From the NCBI GenBank assembly GCA_030626025.1, contig DAOUPT010000011.1, positions 1-64,000 on the forward strand: DNA of 64,000 bases, read 5' to 3'. The stretch is from Anderseniella sp. (GTDB lineage: Bacteria > Pseudomonadota > Alphaproteobacteria > Rhizobiales > Aestuariivirgaceae). The stretch's first letter is position 1. Each line of letters starts with the position of its first letter. The notes under the pieces are model-generated. The model searched no databases. It had not been told where the DNA came from and was given only the letters and a program-made list of their open reading frames with translations. A program made the translations under genes and the position numbers. Shown in pieces: positions 9,995-17,466 of this stretch.

Positions 9995-10105
9995 TACAAT
10001 ACCGAAATCGCCCTAGCTGGCTTATGGATTGCCACTATCATTACCCTATACACCGGCTACGACTACTTCCGCGTTGGCATTTTGCACCTGGCCAACGAAG
10101 AATAA
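9995..10105 (+). pseudogene. Duplicated 3' end of pgsA (displaced fragment)
   Basis: These 111 bp align without gaps to the last 111 bp of pgsA (8938-9048, offset 1057). I count 15 mismatches, about 86% identity. Most differences are at third codon positions: the encoded 36 residues differ from PgsA at four sites, all conservative, and both copies end in a stop (TGA in pgsA, TAA here). The fragment has no start or body. Together with the real pgsA end it brackets the Sel1 gene, as expected when a foreign segment carrying its own pgsA 3' end recombined at this spot. Confidence 0.9.
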
Positions 10106-10145
10106 CAACCAGCAACTTGCCCTTTCAACTTGGCCCCAAACAGGC

Positions 10146-10166
10146 TATGAATCTTATCGATTCATA
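10146..10166. promoter_or_regulatory. Short inverted repeat upstream of the DUF2853 gene
   Basis: An 8-bp perfect inverted repeat (TATGAATC ... GATTCATA, 5-nt loop) lies about 30 bp before the DUF2853 start. It could be an operator or a 5' leader hairpin. Only the symmetry is seen; no regulator is implied. Confidence 0.4.
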
Positions 10167-10194
10167 TCACAACCAAAATTTAGGGGACAATCCA

Positions 10195-10536
10195 ATGAGT
10201 AAAAGAGACGATCTAATTGCAAAATATGCAGCCGACCTGAAAGACAAATGCGGTATCACACCAGACATGGACCTGCTTACAAAAGTAACAATCGGCTGTG
10301 GTCCAGCTATTTATAATGACGATGCCTCAACCGTTTCAGGCACAGACAAAGCAGAACTTGAAACAGTCAAAAACAATTTCCTGATCAAAAAACTTGGTCT
10401 TGCCGACAGCCCGGACCTTGATGCCGCCATCGACAGCTGCATGGAAACCTACGGCCGTTCAAACCGCAACAAATACCGCGCCGTCGTATACTACATGCTG
10501 GCTACTCACTTCAAAAAACAAGCCATTTACGGCTAA
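10195..10536 (+). CDS. DUF2853 family protein
   Basis: The 113-residue acidic protein matches the DUF2853 family, with an N-terminal helical segment (DDLIAKYAADLKDKCG) and a conserved C-terminal YRAVVYYMLATHF. No function is known. The ATG at 10195 is selected because AGGGGA lies about eight bases upstream and because sequence further upstream in this frame only reads through the pgsA fragment out of frame. It is the first intact gene after the Sel1 insert, followed by a hairpin at 10551-10587. Confidence 0.8.
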   Translation: MSKRDDLIAKYAADLKDKCGITPDMDLLTKVTIGCGPAIYNDDASTVSGTDKAELETVKNNFLIKKLGLADSPDLDAAIDSCMETYGRSNRNKYRAVVYYMLATHFKKQAIYG

Positions 10537-10550
10537 GCGAACTTAATTCG

Positions 10551-10587
10551 GGGACAATCGCTGCTGGTATTGCTGGCAGATTGTCCC
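10551..10587. terminator. Hairpin after the DUF2853 gene
   Basis: GGGACAATC and GATTGTCCC form a perfect 9-bp stem with a 19-nt loop starting 14 bp after the stop codon. No T-tract follows, so it may be a factor-dependent or weak terminator. The left arm resembles the GGGGACAATC around the ribosome-binding site of the same gene. Confidence 0.4.
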
Positions 10588-10666
10588 TGATAGCAATTCC
10601 TGATGGAAATCAAGAAACCCTCCGTATTATCTGCTATAATGCCTCCACAAAGCAGGAGAAAAAATT

Positions 10667-10870
10667 ATGGCTTTTGACCGACTTAAATCTGAAATTTCCA
10701 TGTTGCTGACCCAGATGCAAAATCAGCCCGAGGATAAATGGGAATTGCATGAGATGTTGCTGGAAAAGCTCAACGAAATGCGCGGCCTCGGCCTTCCCCT
10801 CCCGCAGGATCTGGTCGAGTTGGAAAAAAAACTCAACGAAGAACTGATTGCAGCGAGCAAAGAAGCCTAG
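10667..10870 (+). CDS. Small conserved hypothetical protein (67 aa)
   Basis: The 67-residue protein is helical and charged, with a leucine-rich amphipathic pattern (MLLTQMQ ... ELHEMLLEKLNEM ... LVELEKKLNEELI) suggesting a short coiled coil. A good ribosome-binding site (CAGGAG) sits about eight bases before the ATG. Similar small proteins occur in alphaproteobacteria, but I cannot assign a function. The stop codon coincides with the left edge of a dispersed repeat. Confidence 0.65.
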   Translation: MAFDRLKSEISMLLTQMQNQPEDKWELHEMLLEKLNEMRGLGLPLPQDLVELEKKLNEELIAASKEA

Positions 10871-11100
10871 GGCCTGTGCCGCTGCTGTCCGGTTTAACCG
10901 ATCACCTCACAATTGTCATTCCCGCCTGCGCGGGAATGACATGGTTGGGTTTTTGTACAACTGTTGCGTTTGCCATCCCAGACAGCAAAACTTGCAAATT
11001 ACATAGTAAGTCCGACAACTTACCTACAATCAGAAATTTTAAACTGGACAGTAGCAGACTTGTCTCGCTGATGAGGGATACAGGGTCGTGAAGCCGACTG
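10865..11100. repeat. Dispersed repeat region with a REP-like palindrome
   Basis: The 340-bp gap before the multicopper oxidase holds no gene. It begins with GCCTAGGGCCT at the stop of the preceding gene, contains a perfect palindrome at 10915-10940 (GTCATTCCCGC-CTGC-GCGGGAATGAC) and ends with a TGATGAGGGATACAGGGTCG-type segment. The same opening and closing segments recur at 13391-13505. Palindromes of this kind are common dispersed repeats in proteobacteria and can also end transcription. Confidence 0.6.
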
Positions 11101-11210
11101 GGCACGGCAGGTTTTAAATGTGGTTTTTCAATAATTTCTCTTGAGGCTCCAGTTGCCGGAAGGTCTATCATTCACCTTCAGAATTTGTTCAAATCATTGA
11201 GGTGATCAAA

Positions 11211-12710
11211 ATGCAGCGACGTGTGTTTATTCAAGCTTTATTGGCCGGGGTTTCTACAGCGGTGATGTTACCGTTTTCAAAATTGCCTGCAGCAGCCCAG
11301 ACAAACCAGCTCACGCCCCTGCCAATCCCAGAACTCATGCGCGGCGAGCTCAAAGACGGGGTTCGGGTCTATAATCTCAATATGCAACGCGGCACACATG
11401 AATTTTTTGCCGGTGTAAAAACCCCAACGCTAGGCATAAATGCCTCTTATCTCGGCTCCACCCTGAAGATGCGGGCCGGTGAAAAAATCCGCTTGAATGT
11501 CACCAACAATATTGGTGAAACCACCACGTTGCACTGGCACGGTCTGCATTTGCCGGCCAAAGCCGATGGCGGCCCACATCAGGTGATTGAGCCCGGCAAA
11601 ACATGGTCGCCTGAGTTTAAAGTCATTCAGGAAGCTGCAACCTTCTGGTACCACTCGCACATGCATGAAAAAACCGGCGAGCAGGTTTGGCGCGGACTGG
11701 CCGGGGTGATCATTGTTGAAGATAACAAAACCAACGCCCTGAACCTGCCGAACCAGTACGGCGTTGATGACATTCCTGTCGTGTTACAGGAACGCCAGTT
11801 TAGCCGCGATGGTGGCCTTTACTATGGCAATTCCAGACATAATATGATGATGGGCATGAGTGGCGATGTGCCGGTGGTCAATGGTGCCGTCGCACCGGTG
11901 TTTACCGCAAAAACCCAGAAAATCCGGCTGCGCATTCTCAACGGTTCAAACGCCAGTTTTTACAATCTCGGCTTTGACGATAATCGAAAATTCTTGCAGA
12001 TTGGCAGCGACGGAAGCCTGTTACCCGAAAGCTTTGAAACCACACGTCTGGAACTTGGGCCAGGCGAACGGGCGGAAATTATTGTCGATGTCAGCGATGG
12101 CAAGCAGACTGTTCTCGCCAGCTACGGCGACACCGGAACAAGCCCTATGGGCCGCGGCATGATGATGGGGCGTGGCATGATGATGGGCGGTGGCGGTAGT
12201 TCACAATTTGAATTTTTGCTGATTAAGCCTGAAGGCACCTTGACCGCATCTGCCGAAGTACCACAAAAACTGGTCTCCCTTGATCGCTTGTCAGCCAAAG
12301 ATGCCAACAAAACCCGGCGGTTCAATCTTGAAATGACCATGGGCCCAATGATGATGATGGGACTGGGCACGCCTTTTACCATTAATGGCAAAGCCATGGA
12401 CATGAGACGTATTGATGAGGTGATCAAACTGGGCGACACAGAAATATGGCAGATCCATAACAGCTCTGCCCTGCCCCATCCGTTCCACATTCACGATATC
12501 CAGTTCCAGATTCTCGACCGCAACGGCACCCCTCCCGGTCCCGGTGAACGTGGCCTGAAAGATACGGTGACCGTTAATTCCGGTGAAACGGTGCGGATTA
12601 TTGCCAAATTTGAAGACTACGCCGACGACAAAAGACCCTTCATGTACCACTGCCATATTCTCGAACACGAAGATGCTGGCATGATGGGACAGTTCACGGT
12701 GGTTGCCTAA
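11211..12710 (+). CDS. Multicopper oxidase, CueO-like, Tat-exported
   Basis: The product (499 residues from the ATG at 11211) starts with a twin-arginine signal (RRVFIQALLAG ... AAAQ), so it folds in the cytoplasm and is exported by Tat. All four copper-binding motifs are present: HWHG, WYHSHMH, HPFHIHD, and the C-terminal YHCHILEHEDAGMM, which supplies the type 1 copper Cys, His and axial Met. A methionine-rich insert (MGRGMMMGRGMMMGGGG) precedes the third domain, as in CueO, where such segments bind Cu(I). The likely role is periplasmic cuprous oxidase activity in copper tolerance. It is followed by a MarR gene. No copper ATPase or CueR is in the window. Confidence 0.93.
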   Translation: MQRRVFIQALLAGVSTAVMLPFSKLPAAAQTNQLTPLPIPELMRGELKDGVRVYNLNMQRGTHEFFAGVKTPTLGINASYLGSTLKMRAGEKIRLNVTNNIGETTTLHWHGLHLPAKADGGPHQVIEPGKTWSPEFKVIQEAATFWYHSHMHEKTGEQVWRGLAGVIIVEDNKTNALNLPNQYGVDDIPVVLQERQFSRDGGLYYGNSRHNMMMGMSGDVPVVNGAVAPVFTAKTQKIRLRILNGSNASFYNLGFDDNRKFLQIGSDGSLLPESFETTRLELGPGERAEIIVDVSDGKQTVLASYGDTGTSPMGRGMMMGRGMMMGGGGSSQFEFLLIKPEGTLTASAEVPQKLVSLDRLSAKDANKTRRFNLEMTMGPMMMMGLGTPFTINGKAMDMRRIDEVIKLGDTEIWQIHNSSALPHPFHIHDIQFQILDRNGTPPGPGERGLKDTVTVNSGETVRIIAKFEDYADDKRPFMYHCHILEHEDAGMMGQFTVVA

Positions 12711-12844
12711 ATAACTACAGAAAGAATTGCAGAAAGAATTATAGGGTGATTTACCTTGAATTAAGCACCTTCTAACAGCCACTGGAAAAATACCGCCATC
12801 TGGTGTAGGTATTGACGCGAGTCGCTACATGAGAGGTTAGGTTA

Positions 12845-13399
12845 ATGGCAAAAAAGAAAACTAAAAAGCAAAACGAAAAGAAAATCTCGAACGAAAAAAA
12901 ACCCGCCGCCAAAACAGCAAAAAAGAGCGTAAAAGCAGTCAATGTCATATCAGACTTGGCCCGACTGGCCCGGTTGATGCGCTCAGCCGAACATGAAATT
13001 GGCTTGAACCCGGCTCAGTGGGAAGCCCTGCGGTTTTTATCACGCTGCAATGAAAACTCCAATTCACCCATCGCCCTGACTCGCTACCTGGGCGCCACCA
13101 AGGGCACCATATCGCAAACGGTTATCGCGCTCGTCAATAAAGGCCTGGTCAACAAAACCAACCGCGAAGGCGAACGCCGCTCGGTTGTCCTGACCCTGAC
13201 TGATGAAGGCCGTGAATTTCTGAAAGCCGACCCCTGGAAACGGGTTGAGCAGGCATTCAGAAAAACAGGTACGAAAAAGCAAAGAAAAACCGCCGCAACT
13301 TTGTCGGCCCTGCTCGATCAGGAACTCGAAGTCCGCCGCACCAACGGCGCCAGCGCCTGGCCATCTTCTGAATTTTTCGGCAAAGTGAAAAAGGCCTAG
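12845..13399 (+). CDS. MarR family transcriptional regulator with lysine-rich N-terminal tail
   Basis: Of 184 residues, the first ~35 are almost all Lys/Ala/Asn/Glu, a histone-H1-like basic tail. A winged-helix MarR domain follows (NPAQWEALRFLSRC, LGATKGTISQTVIALVNKGLVNKT, wing ERRSVVLTLTDEGREFL). MarR proteins are dimeric repressors that often sense phenolics, oxidants or metals. It lies 134 bp downstream of the multicopper oxidase on the same strand and has its own AGAGG ribosome-binding site, so it may or may not share that transcript. The basic tail is unusual for the family and may add nonspecific DNA binding. Confidence 0.85.
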   Translation: MAKKKTKKQNEKKISNEKKPAAKTAKKSVKAVNVISDLARLARLMRSAEHEIGLNPAQWEALRFLSRCNENSNSPIALTRYLGATKGTISQTVIALVNKGLVNKTNREGERRSVVLTLTDEGREFLKADPWKRVEQAFRKTGTKKQRKTAATLSALLDQELEVRRTNGASAWPSSEFFGKVKKA

Positions 13400-13505
13400 G
13401 GCCTACGCTTGCTTGTATTCATTACTCACCCCCTCATTTACCGGGCTCTCATTACCGGGACAAGCCCAGTGATGAGGGATAGGGGATCCTGAAGCGGATT
13501 AAACG
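13391..13505. repeat. Second copy of the dispersed repeat
   Basis: This region starts with GGCCTAGGGCCT across the marR stop and ends with GTGATGAGGGATAGGGGATC, matching the ends of the repeat at 10865-11100. Its centre has an imperfect palindrome (CTCATTACCGGG / CCCAGTGATGAG, ten of twelve positions pairing). It lies between convergent genes and may terminate transcription from both sides. Confidence 0.55.
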
Positions 13506-13525
13506 TAAGACTCTAGAAATAGCGC

Positions 13526-15145
13526 CTACTTCTTGCCATTCGACAAAAGCGCCGTGATCAAATTCTTGTCGCGGCTATAGACGTCTTTGCGGAAATTGAT
13601 CTGGCCGTCTTTATTGACCCACGCAGTCAGATAAGTAACATGTACCGGGATTTTGGTTTTCAACCGAACAATACGCCGCTTGCTCGAAGCTATCTGGTTT
13701 TTAATCCGCCCTTCGCTCCACCCCTGTGCTTTCAACAAAATCGCAGCAAGTTTAGTCGGGTGTTGAACCCTCACGCAGCCATGAGAAAAATAGCGGGTAT
13801 CCCGGTTAAACAGGCTTTTGGACGGGGTATCGTGAATATAGACATTAAATTTGTTGGGAAAAATAAACTTTATCCGGCCCAGCGCATTACCCTTTCCGGT
13901 GTCCTGACGAAGCCGGTAAGGAATCCGCGAAACCGTATTCCAGTTGACACTATAGGGATTGATTTCACCCCCAGCGGCCATAATACGGATGTTTTGACGT
14001 TTCAAATACCCCGGATCACGACGCAATTTGGGCAAATATTCCTTGTTGGCAATCGATGATGGCACGTTCCAGTAAGGATTGATCACCAGATATTCCATCT
14101 TGTCATCAAAAATCGGCGTTTTATGATACGGTTTGCCAACCACGATGCGGGCCACATGAATGGTTTTCTCACGCGTCGCCAGCGTATCAACCACCTTGAG
14201 ATATTGATCGGCCAGATTGACAAACACATAGCGCTTGCCAAGGTCATCTTTCATCCAGCGTCGCCGCTCGAGATTGATCACCATCTGTTTGATGCGGTGC
14301 GACAGCGGCACATTGAGAGCTTTAAGGGTATTGGGTCCAATAACCCCGTCATCGGCTGAACCATGACGAATCTGGAAGGCTTTTACCGCCGCAACCAGTG
14401 TCTCGTCATAAATTGTGCTATCAGGCGTTTCGTTGGTTTTCAGATCACCACTAGCCAGCAGGCGCTTTCTCAATACTGGAACCCGCGGATCATCCATACC
14501 GCTTTTGAGGGCTTTGCCTTTGGCAATTTGGGGCCATTCGCCATGGGCAACCATCTCGCGATACTGCCCGAGGGCTTTTTTCAACCGGTGATAACGCGGT
14601 GACTTCGACGCCAGCTTGGCGATATAAGGTTCTAAATCTTCAGCCTGCTCGGCCCCGTCAATTAACGTAACAGCCCCGGCCGAAAACGTTTTGATATGGA
14701 TACCACGATTGATCTTGGTAGGCTCCAACCGCCCTTTTGACAGATCAGTGGCAAAGGAGGAAAAAGCCAGCGACATCAGAATATCCAGCTCGCCAAGTTC
14801 TTCAGGATTAGTCGAGCCAATCCGTTCGGCAATCTCGCTGGTGTTGTAGAATTTCGGATCAAGCCCATGCTCATGCGCATTCTGCAAGGCTTTCAGCAGC
14901 GCCTTGCCTTTGCCTTTTACACCGGCATCCCGGGTCCAGACCGGCTTGAAGCTTCGGTCTTCGTAAAAGGTGAAAATCTGAAACAATCGCTGCTCTTCAA
15001 TCCCACCGTTAATATTGATCTGCCCTGATGTGACAAACTGCTTGATGCTGTCACCAACCGACTGATTATTTCCCGCGTAAAGTGGACCGGCAAACAACAA
15101 CAGCCAAAGGACAGTACTGATAACAAATTTTGACAAAATGCGCAT
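13526..15145 (-). CDS. L,D-transpeptidase (YcbB/LdtD type) with peptidoglycan-binding domain
   Basis: The 539-residue protein has a signal peptide (VISTVLWLLLFAGPLYAG), an N-terminal scaffold domain of the YcbB type, a PG_binding_1 segment (VKAFQIRHGSADDGVIGPNTLKALN) and a C-terminal YkuD catalytic domain. The catalytic motif HDTPSKSLF ... SHGCVRV (about residues 440-460) includes the nucleophilic Cys. Enzymes of this group form 3-3 (meso-DAP to meso-DAP) crosslinks in peptidoglycan and resist most beta-lactams. It faces the dispersed repeat at its 3' end and follows ilvE on the same strand after 77 bp. Confidence 0.92.
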   Translation of the reverse strand: MRILSKFVISTVLWLLLFAGPLYAGNNQSVGDSIKQFVTSGQININGGIEEQRLFQIFTFYEDRSFKPVWTRDAGVKGKGKALLKALQNAHEHGLDPKFYNTSEIAERIGSTNPEELGELDILMSLAFSSFATDLSKGRLEPTKINRGIHIKTFSAGAVTLIDGAEQAEDLEPYIAKLASKSPRYHRLKKALGQYREMVAHGEWPQIAKGKALKSGMDDPRVPVLRKRLLASGDLKTNETPDSTIYDETLVAAVKAFQIRHGSADDGVIGPNTLKALNVPLSHRIKQMVINLERRRWMKDDLGKRYVFVNLADQYLKVVDTLATREKTIHVARIVVGKPYHKTPIFDDKMEYLVINPYWNVPSSIANKEYLPKLRRDPGYLKRQNIRIMAAGGEINPYSVNWNTVSRIPYRLRQDTGKGNALGRIKFIFPNKFNVYIHDTPSKSLFNRDTRYFSHGCVRVQHPTKLAAILLKAQGWSEGRIKNQIASSKRRIVRLKTKIPVHVTYLTAWVNKDGQINFRKDVYSRDKNLITALLSNGKK

Positions 15146-15222
15146 TTAGTCATCTCCTGAAATACCGGTCGCACCGACATTACATGACTAAAGGTCAAAA
15201 TGAAATGAAAAATTTTGTCTGA

Positions 15223-16101
15223 TTAAGCCCGAACTTCTGTTTCGTAATCGCTCATCAGCATCTGTGTGATGTCACCAACCTCAAAATTATAAGGTCCTAT
15301 TTCTGAAACCGGTGTCACTTCAGCCGCTGTACCAACCAGGAAGCACTGCTCCATGTCGGCCATTTCTTCGGGCATAATGACCCGTTCATTGACCTTGATC
15401 TGACGCTTTTCAGCCAGAGCAATAACAGTCTGGCGGGTGATGCCATTCAAAAAACAGTCAGGCGTCGGGGTGTGCAATTCACCATCCTTGACAAAAAACA
15501 CATTGGCCCCGGTCGCCTCAGCAACCTGCCCACGCCAGTCAAACATCATCGCATCCGTATAACCCTTGGCTTCGGCTGCGTGTTTGGACATGGTACAAAT
15601 CATGTAAAGCCCGGTGGCTTTGGCATGGCAGGGAGCAGTCGCAGGATCAGGCCGGCGCCATTCTGAAATATCAAGACGGATGCCTTTAAGTTTCTGGGCC
15701 GGATCAAAATAAGATGGCCATTGCCAAACCGCGATGGCAAGATTGATCGTTGTGTCCTGGGCAGAAATCGCCATCATTTCAGAACCACGCCAGGCCAATG
15801 GGCGAACATAGGCATCTGTATAGCCTTGTTTTTCCAGCGTATCGATGCAAGCCTGATTGATTTCTTCAAGCGTGTAGGGAATTTTCATACCCAAAATCTC
15901 GCCCGAATCGAGCAACCGCTGGTTATGTTCGCTCATCTTGAAAATCTTGCCATTATAGGCCCGTTCACCTTCAAACACGCCCGAACCGTAGTGCAGACCG
16001 TGTGAAAGAACATGCAAGTTGGCGTTTTCCCACGGGACAAACTCGCCATTCATCCAGATGACACCTTCACGCTTGTCAAAAGGGAGACCAGCCATTTTCA
16101 A
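15223..16101 (-). CDS. ilvE: Branched-chain amino acid aminotransferase
   Basis: The 292-residue class IV PLP-dependent aminotransferase has the features of IlvE: WMNGEFVPWENANLHVLSHGLHYGSGVFEG near the N-terminus, LAWRG, the lysine segment in CHAKATGLYMICTM, and GATGANVFFVKDG / GITRQTVIALA. It exchanges the amino group between glutamate and the keto acids of Leu, Ile and Val. It is divergent from the MarR/two-component operon and shares with it a 129-bp intergenic region containing a strong inverted repeat, so both sides may be regulated there. Confidence 0.95.
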   Translation of the reverse strand: MKMAGLPFDKREGVIWMNGEFVPWENANLHVLSHGLHYGSGVFEGERAYNGKIFKMSEHNQRLLDSGEILGMKIPYTLEEINQACIDTLEKQGYTDAYVRPLAWRGSEMMAISAQDTTINLAIAVWQWPSYFDPAQKLKGIRLDISEWRRPDPATAPCHAKATGLYMICTMSKHAAEAKGYTDAMMFDWRGQVAEATGANVFFVKDGELHTPTPDCFLNGITRQTVIALAEKRQIKVNERVIMPEEMADMEQCFLVGTAAEVTPVSEIGPYNFEVGDITQMLMSDYETEVRA

Positions 16102-16168
16102 ATACTCCTAAACATAACCATAAAATGCCTGCTATAAGGGCAGGTGAGGATATACTATTATTGAAGAA

Positions 16169-16201
16169 CAAAAATATGTCAATAGTACTGACGTATTTTT
16201 G
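16169..16201. promoter_or_regulatory. Inverted-repeat operator in the ilvE/marR divergent promoter
   Basis: CAAAAATATGTCA and TGACGTATTTTTG are 13-bp arms with one mismatch, separated by 7 bp. The site lies 29 bp before the marR start, next to a TATAAC-like -10 box near 16207. Size and symmetry fit a MarR-family dimer binding site, so autoregulation by the downstream regulator is the simplest reading. Binding is inferred. Confidence 0.65.
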
Positions 16202-16230
16202 TTTACGATATAACTATTAGGGTACCAGGT

Positions 16231-16743
16231 ATGGCAAAAGAGGGCAAAACCAGCAAAGAAACCGGCGAAATCGTCGAGTTGATGGAATTGTTATTTTTTG
16301 CTTATCGCGATTTCATCTCTGATCCTGACGAAATCCTCAGCAAATACGGCTTTGGGCGCGCCCATCACCGGGTTATCCATTTTGTCGGTCGCCACCCCGG
16401 CATCCGGGTGGCCGAGCTCCTCGACATTTTGCGCATTACCAAACAAAGTCTTGGTCGGGTTTTAAAAGAATTGATCGAAACCGGTTATGTTTTTCAACAG
16501 GAAGGCGAAACCGACCGGCGGCGGCGGCTGTTATATCTAACCGATAGCGGCTGTGATCTGCATCGCGAACTAATGGCCCCGCAAATCGAAAGGTTTAAAT
16601 CAGCGATCAAAGGAACCGGCACAAAAATCAACGGTGTCCACCGAGACTTGTTGTTCCAGTTGATTGACAAGGATGATCGCGACCACGTCAATAAATTATT
16701 CGGTCAGGCCGCCACCCACTGCAAACAGAAACAGGACATTTAG
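16231..16743 (+). CDS. MarR family regulator (PetP-like)
   Basis: The 170-residue winged-helix MarR protein contains the recognition region AELLDILRITKQSLGRVLKELIETGYV and the wing EGETDRRRRLLYLTDSG. It is followed after 6 bp by an OmpR-type response regulator and then a histidine kinase. A MarR gene (petP) directly before a response regulator (petR) is known from Rhodobacter capsulatus, where it is linked to cytochrome bc1 expression; that assignment is not proven here. The inverted repeat just upstream is its likely binding site. Confidence 0.85.
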   Translation: MAKEGKTSKETGEIVELMELLFFAYRDFISDPDEILSKYGFGRAHHRVIHFVGRHPGIRVAELLDILRITKQSLGRVLKELIETGYVFQQEGETDRRRRLLYLTDSGCDLHRELMAPQIERFKSAIKGTGTKINGVHRDLLFQLIDKDDRDHVNKLFGQAATHCKQKQDI

Positions 16744-16749
16744 ACAAAA

Positions 16750-17442
16750 ATGGTTTCGGCAAATGAAAACACCATGCATTTACTGGTTGTCGATGATGAC
16801 ACCCGCATTCGCCAATTGCTGTCTTCCTATCTATCCGACAACGGTTTTCGGGTAACATCAGCCCCCGATGCTTCGGCAGCCCGGGCCCGGATGCGGGCAG
16901 TGGCCTTTGATCTGATCATTCTCGACATCATGATGCCCGGCGAAACCGGTCTGGAATTATCACAATCCCTACGGGCAGAAAATGACAACGTTCCGATACT
17001 GTTTCTATCCGCTCTGGCTGATGCCGACGACCGGATCGCCGGTTTGATGGCTGGCGCTGATGACTATCTCGGCAAACCGTTTGAACCGCGCGAACTGCTG
17101 CTCAGGGTAAGTTCCATTTTAAAGCGCCAACCGGTCAATGATCCGGGACCTGCCATCATTTCATTTGGCCCGTTCGTCTTTCATCTACAACGCGGTGAAT
17201 TGCGCAATGATGATGAAATCATCCACCTGACCACCCGCGAAAAAGAAATGCTGCGAATTCTGGCGACAAACCCCGGCACAGTTATTGAACGCAGCAACCT
17301 GTCCCAACCGGGCAAATCTGAAAACACCCGCGGTGTTGATGTCCAGATCAACCGGCTGCGGGCAAAGATTGAAACCAACCCGACCCAGCCGGTTTATTTG
17401 CAAACAGTCCGGGCCAAAGGCTATGTGTTGCATGTGGATTGA
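16750..17442 (+). CDS. OmpR-family response regulator
   Basis: The 230-residue protein has a receiver domain with the acidic pair in LLVVDDDTR, the phospho-acceptor Asp at about residue 59 (LDIMMPGETG), and the conserved Lys in GADDYLGKPFEPREL. A C-terminal winged-helix DNA-binding domain follows (LTTREKEMLRILATNPGTVI ... GVDVQINRLRAKIE). It is sandwiched between the MarR gene (6 bp) and the kinase gene (24 bp), forming one operon. Its targets are not visible in the sequence. Confidence 0.93.
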   Translation: MVSANENTMHLLVVDDDTRIRQLLSSYLSDNGFRVTSAPDASAARARMRAVAFDLIILDIMMPGETGLELSQSLRAENDNVPILFLSALADADDRIAGLMAGADDYLGKPFEPRELLLRVSSILKRQPVNDPGPAIISFGPFVFHLQRGELRNDDEIIHLTTREKEMLRILATNPGTVIERSNLSQPGKSENTRGVDVQINRLRAKIETNPTQPVYLQTVRAKGYVLHVD

Positions 17443-17466
17443 TATACCAAAAGTTGGATACGACTG

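Noticed and set aside
10024-10194. N-terminal extension of the DUF2853 gene
   Set aside because: This part reads the duplicated pgsA fragment out of frame; the Shine-Dalgarno and family similarity support the ATG at 10195.
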